64,000 nt of DNA, from NCBI GenBank assembly GCA_005223045.1, contig NJBM01000006.1, positions 243,498-307,497 of the forward strand, given 5' to 3'. The stretch's first letter is position 1. Each line of letters starts with the position of its first letter. Below are positions 8,793 to 17,489 of this stretch, piece by piece. The stretch comes from Planctomycetes bacterium B3_Pla (GTDB taxonomy: Bacteria; Planctomycetota; Phycisphaerae; Sedimentisphaerales; Anaerobacaceae). The notes beneath the pieces were generated by a model that saw nothing but the letters and a program-made list of their open reading frames with translations, searched no databases and had not been told where the DNA came from. A program made the translations under genes and the position numbers.

Positions 8793-8821
8793 TTGACTTG
8801 GACACACTTTCCTGCGATAAT
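8793..8821 (+). promoter_or_regulatory. Sigma-70-type promoter of the coiled-coil protein gene
   Basis: TTGACT (8793-8798), a 17-base spacer and GATAAT (8816-8821). Transcription would begin near 8828, about 50 bases upstream of the ATG at 8879, which has an AAGGAG site at 8865-8870. Confidence 0.7.
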
Positions 8822-8878
8822 ATGATTCTGGACAAGCTTTTAAGGGTGATTTTTCTATATTTCTAAGGAGTCTTTACT

Positions 8879-10318
8879 ATGCCGGCACGCAGGAGAAAGC
8901 AGAGCAATGCTATGCTCTACACTCTAATAACCTTTGTCGGGCTGTTTATCGCGACAACCACGATTGCGGTCATCTATTATGTCAAAGCCGAGGAGTACAA
9001 GACAGGCCAATCCGACCTACAGCGAGTTATGGATGATCTGGCTACTGACAGGCAGCGGCAGGAACTCGGAGGCTCCGTCGGGGCAAGATCGGGCCGGGAG
9101 ACATACCTTGGCCTGATGCTCGGTTACGTTGACGAAACGGTGACACTGATCGTGGGCGGAGTGCCCGCCCCAACTTCCGCGGAGGTCAAAATAAACAACG
9201 CCAATACGGACGTTGCGAACGCGTTGAACCTGGCCAGGGATCATATAGGTGTTGAAGACCCAAACAACCGAAGAGGACTCGTTCAAGCGGTCAAGGAGCT
9301 GACGGCAAAATTAGAAAGGACAATCAAGGAAAGAGACGGCACACAAGCACAACTTGACGATGAGATGCAGAAAAGTGAGGCAGACGCCAAAGCTCATTTC
9401 GAGGCAAATCAGGCACTGACAGCCGAAAAAGAAAAATTAGTGCAGGCTGTCAACGATACGAAGCAGAAATATGATGAACTTTCGGCACTGCTGCAACAGA
9501 CAACGAGTGAGCAGGTAAAGACCGTCACCGAACAGAGAGACAAGTTAAGTGCCGAACTGGATGCAAAGAACGCTGCACTGCTCAGAGCGCAGGCAGAGCT
9601 TCAAACGGCCCAGGATATGCTGAAGCGAGCACAGGATACGGTGGCCAAGGTAGAACCGGGACCCGACCGTGGAGTGCTGGCCCACGAACCGGACGGACAA
9701 GTGATTTTAGTTGACGACAAGGCCCAGGTGGTCCACCTTAATATCGGCAGCAACGAACGCGTCTATCCGGGATTGACATTTACGGTCTATGACAGGGGCG
9801 GTTCTGTCTCCACGGACGGCCAGGGAAAGGCCGAGATAAAAGTGTTCGACGTAGCGAAAACCTATTCGGCGGCGCGCATCGTCAAATCTGAGCTTACAAA
9901 GCCTGTCCTGCAGGGTGATGTCGTTGCAAACCTGATCTGGGATGCCGACAGGACAAACGTATTTGTGATCGCCGGCGACTTTGACCTCGACAGCGACGGC
10001 TTGATTGAGCAGGATGGCGGCAGGAAGATACAAGCACTGGTCGAAAAATGGGGTGGGAGCGTCGCCGAGGCCGTTTCGGTTGATACGGATTTTCTCGTAC
10101 TTGGCGCCCAGCCGCAAGTTGGTGAAAAACCGACTTTCGAGCAATTGGAAGTGGACCCCAGAGCAGGAGAGAAACACGAAGCCTCACTACAAAGGCTTAA
10201 CCGCTACAACCAGCTCAACAGCCAGGCACAAGGCCTGTGGATACCCGTGTTCACCTACGAGAAGTTTCTATACTTTATCGGCTACAATTCGCAGGTGAGT
10301 CAGGCCGGCGCCTTTTAG
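8879..10318 (+). CDS. Membrane-anchored coiled-coil protein of unknown function
   Basis: A 479-residue protein I do not recognise as a named family. Residues 1-11 are basic, 13-35 form one transmembrane helix (LYTLITFVGLFIATTTIAVIYYV), and roughly 125-265 are a heptad-rich, charged coiled coil (KEKLVQAVNDTKQKYDEL and similar). A globular C-terminal region (about 270-479) has small beta-rich segments such as DDKAQVVHLNIGSNERVYPG. The topology suggests a single-pass periplasm-facing anchor, perhaps an envelope spacer or structural protein. It has its own promoter. The stop overlaps the convergent nnrE stop by four bases. Confidence 0.7.
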   Translation: MPARRRKQSNAMLYTLITFVGLFIATTTIAVIYYVKAEEYKTGQSDLQRVMDDLATDRQRQELGGSVGARSGRETYLGLMLGYVDETVTLIVGGVPAPTSAEVKINNANTDVANALNLARDHIGVEDPNNRRGLVQAVKELTAKLERTIKERDGTQAQLDDEMQKSEADAKAHFEANQALTAEKEKLVQAVNDTKQKYDELSALLQQTTSEQVKTVTEQRDKLSAELDAKNAALLRAQAELQTAQDMLKRAQDTVAKVEPGPDRGVLAHEPDGQVILVDDKAQVVHLNIGSNERVYPGLTFTVYDRGGSVSTDGQGKAEIKVFDVAKTYSAARIVKSELTKPVLQGDVVANLIWDADRTNVFVIAGDFDLDSDGLIEQDGGRKIQALVEKWGGSVAEAVSVDTDFLVLGAQPQVGEKPTFEQLEVDPRAGEKHEASLQRLNRYNQLNSQAQGLWIPVFTYEKFLYFIGYNSQVSQAGAF

Positions 10319-11004
10319 GCCGCGCTTACACCAATCGAGGCAACGTAGATCTCACCGGTGTATTGAGCTGCGCTTGCGGCGGTGAATCCCTTCTTGACGG
10401 CAACAAAAGTCACTGTCCAGGCCGCCTCAATAGCCGCACCGAGCGGCCGGCCCGTATCACAATCAAGTCCGGACGGAATATCGACCGCCAGAATTGGGCA
10501 ATCACAGGCATTCATGCTTTCCACTAATTGCCTGTAATCGTCTCTTAATTGCCCGCTCAGTCCGGTTCCGAACAAACTGTCAACAACCATGTCAGCGCCG
10601 GCGGCAAAACTATCGACCCGGTCGGCAATGTTGCCGTCAGCGGGATTAAGCCGGTCAATGGATTGGCCCATCCGCTCTAAAATGTCCAGGTTTATCTTTG
10701 CATCCCCTTTGACCTTATCAGGGTCTCCGCATAAGACTACAACGACTTTGACGCTGCTGTTTATGAGGTGTCTGGCAATTACGTACCCGTCGCCGCCGTT
10801 GTTTCCCGTGCCGCAGAATATGCAAACCTTGGGCTCGGCAACGTTTTTCAGCTTCTCTTTAATCAGTTCGGTGCAACCTCGGCCGGCATTTTCCATCAAG
10901 ACCACGCCCGGAATGCCGAGTTCGTTTATCGCCCAGGCGTCAATAGCACGAACCTCGTCTCGTGTCATTATCACATGTTTGTTGTCCGGCGAGTATTTTT
11001 CCAT
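10315..11004 (-). CDS. nnrE: NAD(P)H-hydrate epimerase
   Basis: A 229-residue YjeF_N-domain enzyme that epimerises damaged (R)-NAD(P)HX to the S form for repair by NnrD. Visible landmarks: MTRDEVRAIDAWAINELGIPG, VLMENAGRG, the glycine-rich CGTGNNGGDGYVIARHL, and DSLFGTGLSG followed by VDIPSGLDCDTG. In many bacteria this domain is fused to NnrD; here the dehydratase is a separate gene 30 kb away (41319). The ATG lies only eight bases beyond a consensus -10 box, so the mRNA may be essentially leaderless; an internal ATG at 10968 has no ribosome-binding site. Confidence 0.93.
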   Translation of the reverse strand: MEKYSPDNKHVIMTRDEVRAIDAWAINELGIPGVVLMENAGRGCTELIKEKLKNVAEPKVCIFCGTGNNGGDGYVIARHLINSSVKVVVVLCGDPDKVKGDAKINLDILERMGQSIDRLNPADGNIADRVDSFAAGADMVVDSLFGTGLSGQLRDDYRQLVESMNACDCPILAVDIPSGLDCDTGRPLGAAIEAAWTVTFVAVKKGFTAASAAQYTGEIYVASIGVSAA

Positions 11005-11012
11005 AGCCGAGC

Positions 11013-11040
11013 ATTATACATTGCCTCGCCGAGCTGTCAA
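11013..11040 (-). promoter_or_regulatory. Consensus promoter of nnrE
   Basis: On the minus strand a perfect TTGACA (11040-11035), a 16-base spacer and a perfect TATAAT (11018-11013). The predicted start of transcription is about 11006, two bases before the ATG. Its -35 abuts the -35 of the surE promoter. Confidence 0.8.
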
Positions 11041-11069
11041 TTGACACAGGCCCGGCAGGCAATTACAAT
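11041..11069 (+). promoter_or_regulatory. Consensus promoter of surE
   Basis: TTGACA (11041-11046), a 17-base spacer and TACAAT (11064-11069). Together with the opposite promoter it forms the 12-base palindrome TGTCAATTGACA at 11035-11046, so polymerase at one promoter should exclude the other. Confidence 0.8.
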
Positions 11070-11121
11070 GCTTTGCCGCTGCTATTGACTGATGTTTTTC
11101 ACTCGATACGAAATGGGACAA

Positions 11122-11865
11122 ATGAAAATATTACTGACAAATGATGACGGCATTTTCGCACCTGGCCTGGCGGCAATCTATAAAGAGCTGGTCAGGATTG
11201 GAGACGTAACAGTAGTCGCACCCTCGGACGGCCGTTCCGGTGCAAGCCATAGCATCACGTTCATTGAGCCGTTGGTGTGCAATAAAGTTGACATTAACGG
11301 CCAATTCACCGGTTTTAGCGTCCAGGGCTCGCCCGCCGACTGCGTCAAGCTGGCGGTCATGCAACTGCATGAAGGCCCGATAGATATGCTTGTGGCCGGC
11401 ATAAACCACGGCGCTAATGCGGGGATAAACGTCTATTACTCCGGCACCGTCGCCGCTGCGATGGAAGGCGCGTTTCTGAAAATCCCGGCCGTTGCGATGA
11501 GCGTTGCCGCCGAGAGACAAATGGATTTCGAGGGCGCCGCAAGGCATTGTACCCGGATCCTCCGCAAACTTATGCCGGTCGAAAAAGGTCCCGTGATAAA
11601 CGTCAACATTCCGCAACTGTCAAAAGGCTCGCCGAAAGGCGTGCGGGTTGTGCCCCAATCGAGTAAAGGGTTTGATGAGTATTACATACCGCAGAAGAAC
11701 GAACAGGGACAGACCGTATTTCAGTTGGCCGGCGAGCACCACCTCCCCGACGAAATCCCTTCCGATACGACATCGCTGATGGAAGGTTATATCACGATAA
11801 CGGCACTGGCGCCCGACATGACAGACCACCGCAAGACACGCGAGCTTCAGAAGAAGAAGTGGTAA
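11122..11865 (+). CDS. surE: 5'/3'-nucleotidase SurE
   Basis: A 247-residue metal-dependent phosphatase acting on nucleoside monophosphates and survival/stress substrates. The N-terminus MKILLTNDDGIFAPGL carries the metal-binding Asp pair; PSDGRSGASHSIT and GINHGANAGINVYYSGTV complete the active site. I chose ATG 11122 because the family always starts MxILLTNDDG and because the promoter leaves about 45 bases of leader; a start at 11092 would add ten unrelated residues. Tdh follows after 69 bases on the same strand and could be cotranscribed. Confidence 0.94.
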   Translation: MKILLTNDDGIFAPGLAAIYKELVRIGDVTVVAPSDGRSGASHSITFIEPLVCNKVDINGQFTGFSVQGSPADCVKLAVMQLHEGPIDMLVAGINHGANAGINVYYSGTVAAAMEGAFLKIPAVAMSVAAERQMDFEGAARHCTRILRKLMPVEKGPVINVNIPQLSKGSPKGVRVVPQSSKGFDEYYIPQKNEQGQTVFQLAGEHHLPDEIPSDTTSLMEGYITITALAPDMTDHRKTRELQKKKW

Positions 11866-11934
11866 GCGATGCCCAACGTATTACCGTACGCAGCCTGTGC
11901 CCTCGAATAGATGGTTTTAGTCAAGGCCGAACAA

Positions 11935-12963
11935 ATGAAAACATTGGTAAAAGCCAAGCCCGAACAGGGATTGTGGATGGAGGACGTGCCTGTACCTCAG
12001 ATCGGCGGCAATGATGTCCTGATAAAGATTCACAAGACCGCGATTTGCGGCACCGATATTCACATCTTCAACTGGGACCGCTGGGCCCAGAAGACAATAA
12101 ATATCCCGACGGTCATAGGGCATGAATTTGTCGGCACTGTCGAAGAAATAGGCGGCAACGTGCATGACGTTGAACTCGGCGAGCTTGTCAGCGGCGAAGG
12201 ACATATCGTCTGCGGACGTTGCAGGAATTGCTTAGCCGGACGAAGGCATCTTTGCACTGACCCAAAATGTATCGGTGTGGATCGGGATGGCGCCTTTGCG
12301 GAATATCTATCGATCCCGGTCTCCAATATCTGGCATTGCGATCCCGAAATCCCCAAAGAAGTGCTTGCCTGCTTCGATCCCTTCGGCAACGCGGTGCATA
12401 CAACGCTCTCTTATGATCTGGTCGGAGAGGATGTGCTGATAACCGGCGCCGGCCCCATTGGTTGCATGGCAATCGCCGTGGCGAAAAGTGCCGGGGCCCG
12501 GTACGTGGTGATTACCGACGTGAATCCGTACCGCCTGGAGCTGGCCCGGAGAATGGGGCCTACCCTGGCACTGGATGTGAGAAACCGGAAAGTCGAGGAC
12601 GCCATCAACAAGCTCGGCATGAAGGAGGGATTCGATGTCAGTCTGGAAATGTCGGGCAGTCCCGACGCATTTAAGGACATACTTGCTAATACGTGTCACG
12701 GCGGCAAAATTGCCCTGCTGGGAATAATGCCGCCTACTGCCATCGACTGGGACTATGTCGTCTTTAACAGCCTGACGATCAAGGGTATTTACGGCAGGGA
12801 AATGTTCGAGACGTGGTATAAGGCAACGATGCTCATACAGGGTGGGGTGGACATCACACCTCTTATCACTCACCGTTTCCACTATACCGAATACCTCAAG
12901 GCTTTCGATGTGATGAGGTCGGGCGAGTCAGGAAAGGTGATCTTGAACTGGGCGGAAGAATGA
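11935..12963 (+). CDS. tdh: L-threonine 3-dehydrogenase
   Basis: Oxidises L-threonine to 2-amino-3-ketobutyrate with NAD+. The 342-residue product is close to enterobacterial Tdh in length and order: catalytic zinc site CGTDIH and GHEFVG, structural zinc cysteines in [15 protein letters not shown], the Rossmann GAGPIG, and [13 protein letters not shown] near the C-terminus. ATG 11935 ([19 protein letters not shown]) aligns with the family start; an earlier ATG at 11911 adds eight residues and is less likely. It is followed 36 bases later by kbl, which completes the threonine-to-glycine route. Confidence 0.96.
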   Translation: MKTLVKAKPEQGLWMEDVPVPQIGGNDVLIKIHKTAICGTDIHIFNWDRWAQKTINIPTVIGHEFVGTVEEIGGNVHDVELGELVSGEGHIVCGRCRNCLAGRRHLCTDPKCIGVDRDGAFAEYLSIPVSNIWHCDPEIPKEVLACFDPFGNAVHTTLSYDLVGEDVLITGAGPIGCMAIAVAKSAGARYVVITDVNPYRLELARRMGPTLALDVRNRKVEDAINKLGMKEGFDVSLEMSGSPDAFKDILANTCHGGKIALLGIMPPTAIDWDYVVFNSLTIKGIYGREMFETWYKATMLIQGGVDITPLITHRFHYTEYLKAFDVMRSGESGKVILNWAEE

Positions 12964-12999
12964 AAGGCCCGCTAAGCTAAACAGAGCGAGGAGCCAGAT

Positions 13000-14184
13000 A
13001 TGTTTGGACAGATGAAATCTCATATAGCCGAAGAGCTTGAACAGATAAACGCCGGCGGGCTTTACAAAGGCGAGCGCATCATCACGAGCCCGCAGGATGC
13101 CATGATTACAGTACAGGACGGCAAGAAAGTCCTCAATCTATGCGCCAACAATTACCTGGGTCTCGCCGACCATCCCGATGTCATCAAGGCTGCACAGGAC
13201 AGTTACGCCAAATGGGGATATGGCCTGTCTTCGGTGCGTTTCATCTGCGGTACGCAGCAGATACACAAGCAACTGGAAGAGAAAGTGTCCGAATTTCTCG
13301 GTACCGAGGATACTATTTTGTACTCATCCTGTTTCGACGCAAATACGGGTTTGTTCGAGACGTTACTCACAGTGGACGATGCCATCATAAGCGATCAGCT
13401 TAACCACGCCAGCATCATCGACGGCATACGCCTGTGCAAGGCCCAGCGGCTGCGGTTCAAAAACTGCGACATGCAGGAGTTAGAGGACAGATTGAAGGAG
13501 GCTCGGTCGGCAAGATTTCGCATGATTGCAACCGACGGTGTATTCTCAATGGATGGAACTATCGCCAAGCTCGGGCCAATCTGTGACCTCGCCGAGAAGA
13601 ACGATGCCCTGGTAATGGTGGATGATTCGCACTCAGTTGGTGTGCTCGGTGCGCATGGACGTGGGACCCACGAACACTGCCAGGTCATGGGACGCATCGA
13701 CATAATAACCGGAACGTTCGGCAAAGCCCTCGGCGGCGCCAGCGGGGGTTATACCAGCGGCAGAAAAGAGATTATCGAGTTCTTGCGCCAGCGTTCGCGG
13801 CCCTATCTGTTCTCAAACACCCTGGCGCCGGCAATCGCCGCGACTTCGCTCAAGGTCCTGGAAATGCTAACCGATTCGACCGAATTGCGCGACAGGCTGG
13901 CCGAGAACACCCTTTATTTCAGGCGGCAGATCGCCGAACTCGGATTAGACGTTGTTCCCGGCGAACATCCCATCGTGCCGATCATGCTGGGAGATGCCGT
14001 TCTGGCACAGAAAATGGCCGAGAAACTCCTGGAAAAGGGTGTTTACGTAATAGGATTCTCTTATCCGGTGGTTCCCAGGGGAGCGGCCCGAATTCGCACA
14101 CAAATATCGGCCGCCCACAGCAAAGACGACCTGGACTTCGCCATCGAGAAGATCGCCGAGGCAAAGCGAAAGCTGGGGATATAG
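13000..14184 (+). CDS. kbl: Glycine C-acetyltransferase (2-amino-3-ketobutyrate CoA ligase)
   Basis: A PLP enzyme of the alpha-oxoamine synthase family, 394 residues, converting 2-amino-3-ketobutyrate and CoA to glycine and acetyl-CoA. Landmarks: [21 protein letters not shown], the cofactor stretch [12 protein letters not shown], and the PLP lysine in [21 protein letters not shown] site sits 6-12 bases upstream of the ATG. The tdh-kbl pair channels an unstable intermediate, so cotranscription makes sense. The next 240 bases show no terminator that I can define. Confidence 0.96.
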   Translation: MFGQMKSHIAEELEQINAGGLYKGERIITSPQDAMITVQDGKKVLNLCANNYLGLADHPDVIKAAQDSYAKWGYGLSSVRFICGTQQIHKQLEEKVSEFLGTEDTILYSSCFDANTGLFETLLTVDDAIISDQLNHASIIDGIRLCKAQRLRFKNCDMQELEDRLKEARSARFRMIATDGVFSMDGTIAKLGPICDLAEKNDALVMVDDSHSVGVLGAHGRGTHEHCQVMGRIDIITGTFGKALGGASGGYTSGRKEIIEFLRQRSRPYLFSNTLAPAIAATSLKVLEMLTDSTELRDRLAENTLYFRRQIAELGLDVVPGEHPIVPIMLGDAVLAQKMAEKLLEKGVYVIGFSYPVVPRGAARIRTQISAAHSKDDLDFAIEKIAEAKRKLGI

Positions 14185-14290
14185 CCCGGCACACTCACTA
14201 AAGCAGCTTCGGCACAACGACAAAAGGGATGCTGGTTGGCAATGACCTGTTTCCTTGTACCGGGGGAACTATTGTTCACGGCTGTGTTTC

Positions 14291-14320
14291 TTGTATGTTC
14301 TGTCGGTGCATAAATACAAT
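14291..14320 (+). promoter_or_regulatory. Possible promoter of the ECF sigma gene
   Basis: TTGTAT (14291-14296), an 18-base spacer and TACAAT (14315-14320). It lies inside the longest open frame that starts at 14255, which supports a downstream translation start for the sigma factor. Confidence 0.35.
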
Positions 14321-14422
14321 CCCGACGCGGCGGACGTGGATTTGATATTGCGTCAGAGTGCGATTGACGGTACACTGGTTTTGAGACTGGTTGAAACGAA
14401 AATTACGAAAAAAGGGGCGAAA

Positions 14423-15025
14423 TTGACGGAACAGAAGGTCGAGTCGGTGTATCTTACTTCTGATCAGGGGCATTCTGATACGTGTAAGGTGCATCCGGAT
14501 CAGAAGCGGCAATCGCTTGTTGCTCGATTAAGGGTCGGCGACCGCGCAGCAGCAGCCGAGCTTGTTGAGGACTATCACGAACAGATTTATCTGTTCATGC
14601 GAAAGCTGGGCCATGATCGTCAGGTCAGCGAGGACCTGACGCAGGAAAGCTTTTTCAATGCCTGGCACCACATAGCCCAGTTGAGAGAAGGCAAAGCGTT
14701 GGATAGCTGGCTGTATCGCATTGCAAGCAATGTTTCAAGGCTGTACTGGCGCAAACACAAGCACAAGGAAGTTGTCGGCATTGAGATTGTTGACGAGCCG
14801 GGCAGCAGCCAGAGTGAATACGACAGAGTTCGCCGTTCCGAGCAGTTGGAGCAATTGAAAACTGCGGTTGAACGATTGCCCGTGAAACTGAAGCAGACCA
14901 TCGTTTTACATTATATGCAGCAATTGACGATTGCCAAGGCCGCCGAGGCAATGAGTGTAAAAGAAGGGACTTTCAAGAGCAGGTTGAACAGGGCATTGAA
15001 AGCCCTGAGAAAGAGCGTTAGCTGA
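14423..15025 (+). CDS. ECF-type RNA polymerase sigma factor
   Basis: About 200 residues with region 2 (RMAxAAELVEDYHEQIYLFMRKL type, then DLTQESFFNAWHHIAQL) and region 4 (LPVKLKQTIVLHYMQQLTIAKAAEAM and a KEGTFKSRLNRALKALR recognition helix). I propose a TTG start at 14423 with GGGG five bases upstream, because the 56 codons before it (from ATG 14255) look unlike any sigma factor and contain a promoter-like sequence; the start is uncertain. The membrane protein 29 bases downstream is a candidate anti-sigma partner. Probable targets are the pseudopilin and exported-protein genes that follow; that is inference from position. Confidence 0.85.
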   Translation: MTEQKVESVYLTSDQGHSDTCKVHPDQKRQSLVARLRVGDRAAAAELVEDYHEQIYLFMRKLGHDRQVSEDLTQESFFNAWHHIAQLREGKALDSWLYRIASNVSRLYWRKHKHKEVVGIEIVDEPGSSQSEYDRVRRSEQLEQLKTAVERLPVKLKQTIVLHYMQQLTIAKAAEAMSVKEGTFKSRLNRALKALRKSVS

Positions 15026-15054
15026 ATGAGACCCCGGAGAAAGCGAGAGTCGGC

Positions 15055-15585
15055 ATGAAAGAACAGAGAGTCGATGAACTTCTGAATGAATTGGGCCGGC
15101 GAGTGACCGAACCGGTCCGGCCCGCGCTCGGCGAAGAAATAAAGCAGCGAATCCCACACAGGCTGAGCCGGCACAAAATCGGCTGGGACACGGTCAATAT
15201 CATAATAGACTTGCGATTGAACAGATCGGTCGCTGCTGCTGTGATAGTCGTTGCAATCCTGCTGTTTCTGAATCTGTTCGGGAGCCGGGACACCAGCGAC
15301 GGAGTGTTTCAGGATGGCGTGCTCCTGTGGAGGTACTGGGGAGGCGCCGCAAAAAGCAATGTCTCAACCGGCAAGACAAAGTACGAACATTTGCTGCATC
15401 GCGGCGAAGATGTTACATGGTATGGCGATTGGATCGACCCGGCCGACAGCAATGCAGTGCTGATGCAGCAGAAGCTGCCCACCGGCAAGTACGTAGTGAC
15501 GTTCGTGGATGGCCGTGAAGACGAGGTGGACTCCGAAGAGTTGATAGAGCTTCTGAGCCGGACGCTGCAAAAGAAGCCGAAATGA
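15055..15585 (+). CDS. Single-pass membrane protein, possible anti-sigma partner
   Basis: A 176-residue protein with a charged cytoplasmic N-terminus (EQRVDELLNELGRRV), one transmembrane helix at about 60-78 (VAAAVIVVAILLFLNLF) and an outer domain of about 95 residues. The classical HxxxCxxC zinc anti-sigma motif is absent. The call as anti-sigma rests only on topology and on its position directly after the ECF sigma gene. No family name recognised. Confidence 0.6.
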   Translation: MKEQRVDELLNELGRRVTEPVRPALGEEIKQRIPHRLSRHKIGWDTVNIIIDLRLNRSVAAAVIVVAILLFLNLFGSRDTSDGVFQDGVLLWRYWGGAAKSNVSTGKTKYEHLLHRGEDVTWYGDWIDPADSNAVLMQQKLPTGKYVVTFVDGREDEVDSEELIELLSRTLQKKPK

Positions 15586-15623
15586 TAAACGTCCCGGCAG
15601 GCGGCAAAACGGCTATTTATCGC

Positions 15624-15652
15624 TTGAGTCGTCGGCAACCGTATGGTAAAAT
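15624..15652 (+). promoter_or_regulatory. Promoter of the first pseudopilin gene
   Basis: TTGAGT (15624-15629), a 17-base spacer and TAAAAT (15647-15652), about 55 bases upstream of the proposed ATG at 15714, which has GAGGAG at 15699-15704. Confidence 0.6.
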
Positions 15653-15713
15653 AGTTAAAATTGGATAGTTTCTTTGCGAAAAACGTCATTTGGCGGTATT
15701 GAGGAGTATTGGA

Positions 15714-16556
15714 ATGACCAAACGAAGAGGGTTTACGCTGATAGAGCTTCTGGTGGTGATCGCTATTATTGCCCTGTTAATGGCGATTATGATGCCGGCA
15801 CTGCAGCGCGTCAAGGGCCAGGCGCAGAAGGTAACATGCCAGGCCAGACTCAAGCAGTGGGGCATGATGTTCAAGTTGTACACCGATGACAATGACGGGT
15901 ACTTCAATGAAGGCTGGGGCGGAAACGAAACGACACTCTGGCCGAACGCGCTGCGGTCATACTACAAGGATAACTGGGACATGCTCTTGTGCCCGACGGC
16001 CACGAGAGAAATGGCAGGTAGCGCCGACTGGGGCACGTTTAAGGCCGCCAATCGCACCATGTCGACTCCAAACGGCGGTTCACAGCGCTACGTCTTTAGC
16101 TACAGCATAAACTCCTGGACCAATTACATGCACGCAGCACGTGGCGATCGCCCGGAAGAATGGTTCTGGAAGAGTGTCACGAACACTGCCGCTGTTAATC
16201 CGGCCACTGGCGCTACGATCGGCAAACAGGTTAGCAGAAATAATATCCCGGTGTTTGCCGACGCCACGTGGCACGACGCATGGCCTCGCGATACCGACAC
16301 CCCGTCGCCGACTATGGATGGTTTCGGAATCGGCAATCAGGGCGTGACGGGAGAAATGAACCATTTTGCCATCGACCGGCACAACGGGTTCGTCAACTTC
16401 CTTTTCATGGATTGGTCCACAAGAGACGTCGGGCTTAAGGAGACGTGGACGTTGAAATGGCATCGGGCGTCCAATACGAGCGGTGCGTGGACCAGGGCCG
16501 GGGGCGCCCGGCCGGAAGACTGGCCGGTCTGGCTGAGACACTATAAAGATTATTGA
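15714..16556 (+). CDS. Type II secretion / type IV pilin-like protein (pseudopilin paralogue 1)
   Basis: A 280-residue prepilin. The leader MTKRRG is followed by [20 protein letters not shown], with the cleavage Gly at -1 and Glu at +5, then the long N-terminal helix and a large beta-rich C-terminal domain (YTDDNDGYFNEGW, LCPTATREM, FADATWHDAWPR). It ends in EDWPVWLRHYKDY. ATG 15714 is chosen over 15690 because of the GAGGAG site and the short leader seen in its paralogues. Family knowledge: processed by prepilin peptidase and assembled into an envelope pseudopilus or retained at the surface. It is the first of three tandem copies. Confidence 0.88.
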   Translation: MTKRRGFTLIELLVVIAIIALLMAIMMPALQRVKGQAQKVTCQARLKQWGMMFKLYTDDNDGYFNEGWGGNETTLWPNALRSYYKDNWDMLLCPTATREMAGSADWGTFKAANRTMSTPNGGSQRYVFSYSINSWTNYMHAARGDRPEEWFWKSVTNTAAVNPATGATIGKQVSRNNIPVFADATWHDAWPRDTDTPSPTMDGFGIGNQGVTGEMNHFAIDRHNGFVNFLFMDWSTRDVGLKETWTLKWHRASNTSGAWTRAGGARPEDWPVWLRHYKDY

Positions 16557-16573
16557 TGGAATAGTCATCAGAC

Positions 16574-16606
16574 CAGGAAGGCCGGTTTTTCGGGGCTGGC
16601 CTTTCT
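16574..16606 (+). terminator. Hairpin between pseudopilin genes 1 and 2
   Basis: GGAAGGCC pairs with GGCCTTTC around a loop of about 14 bases rich in T and G, followed by TCTT. It may act as a partial terminator or mRNA stabiliser after the first pseudopilin. Confidence 0.45.
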
Positions 16607-16655
16607 TGCTGGCTGGTGATTCTCAGAAGATATGTCTTTTGGATGGAATGTGACC

Positions 16656-17459
16656 ATGAACAACAGAAGAGGGTTTACATTGATAGAGCTTCTGGTGGTG
16701 ATCGCTATTATTGCCCTGTTGATGGCGATAATGATGCCGGCGTTGAATCGGGTGAAGGGCCAGGCGCAGAAGATTAGCTGCCAGGCGAGGCTGAAACAGT
16801 GGGGTCTTGTGTTTAAGCTGTACACAGACGACCACGACGGCTACTTCAACGACAGGAATTCGGTGCTGTGGATGCCTGCAATGCGGTCGTACTACAAGGA
16901 TGAAGCGAAGATGCTTCTGTGCCCGACGGCCACAAGACTCATGCAAAACTCCTCCGACTGGGGCACATTCAAGGCGGCCACGCTGGACAATTACATCTTC
17001 AGCTACGGCATCAATTCCTGGACCAACTCCGTGAAAGTTGACCGTGGTTCTCGTCTGCTGGAATGGTTCTGGAGGAATACGCACAACATGAAAACCATAA
17101 TGTACGACACCAGAGAGCTTGACGGCAAAACGGCCAGTCCGAATCAAGTACCGGTGTTCGGCGATGCCACGTGGTACGATGCATGGCCTCGCCACACCGA
17201 TGCGCCATCGGAGACTATGGATGCTTTTGGCATAGGCGACAGGGGCACCTCGGGCGAAATGAACCATTTTTGCATCGACCGGCACGACGGGTTCATCAAC
17301 CTCCTTTTCATGGATTGGTCCGCCAGAGATATAGGACTCAAGGAGTTGTGGACGCTGAAATGGCATCGTTCGTACATCACAAACGGTCCGTGGACACGAG
17401 CCGGGGGCGCCCGGCCCGAAGACTGGCCCGTCTGGCTGAGAAACTACAAGGATTACTAA
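16656..17459 (+). CDS. Type II secretion / type IV pilin-like protein (pseudopilin paralogue 2)
   Basis: A 267-residue prepilin, MNNRRG then [20 protein letters not shown], closely related to the preceding gene along its length ([52 protein letters not shown]). It also ends in EDWPVWLRNYKDY. The DNA of the N-terminal region is almost identical to paralogue 1 over about 70 bases, pointing to recent duplication or gene conversion. ATG 16656 is preferred because it gives the same short leader; ATG 16632 is possible. Confidence 0.87.
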   Translation: MNNRRGFTLIELLVVIAIIALLMAIMMPALNRVKGQAQKISCQARLKQWGLVFKLYTDDHDGYFNDRNSVLWMPAMRSYYKDEAKMLLCPTATRLMQNSSDWGTFKAATLDNYIFSYGINSWTNSVKVDRGSRLLEWFWRNTHNMKTIMYDTRELDGKTASPNQVPVFGDATWYDAWPRHTDAPSETMDAFGIGDRGTSGEMNHFCIDRHDGFINLLFMDWSARDIGLKELWTLKWHRSYITNGPWTRAGGARPEDWPVWLRNYKDY

Positions 17460-17489
17460 ATAGCCGTTGGGCAAATGCGAGGCGCAACC

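Noticed and set aside
14255..14422. N-terminal extension of the ECF sigma factor
   Set aside because: Unlike sigma factors, contains a promoter-like sequence, and an SD-preceded TTG follows.
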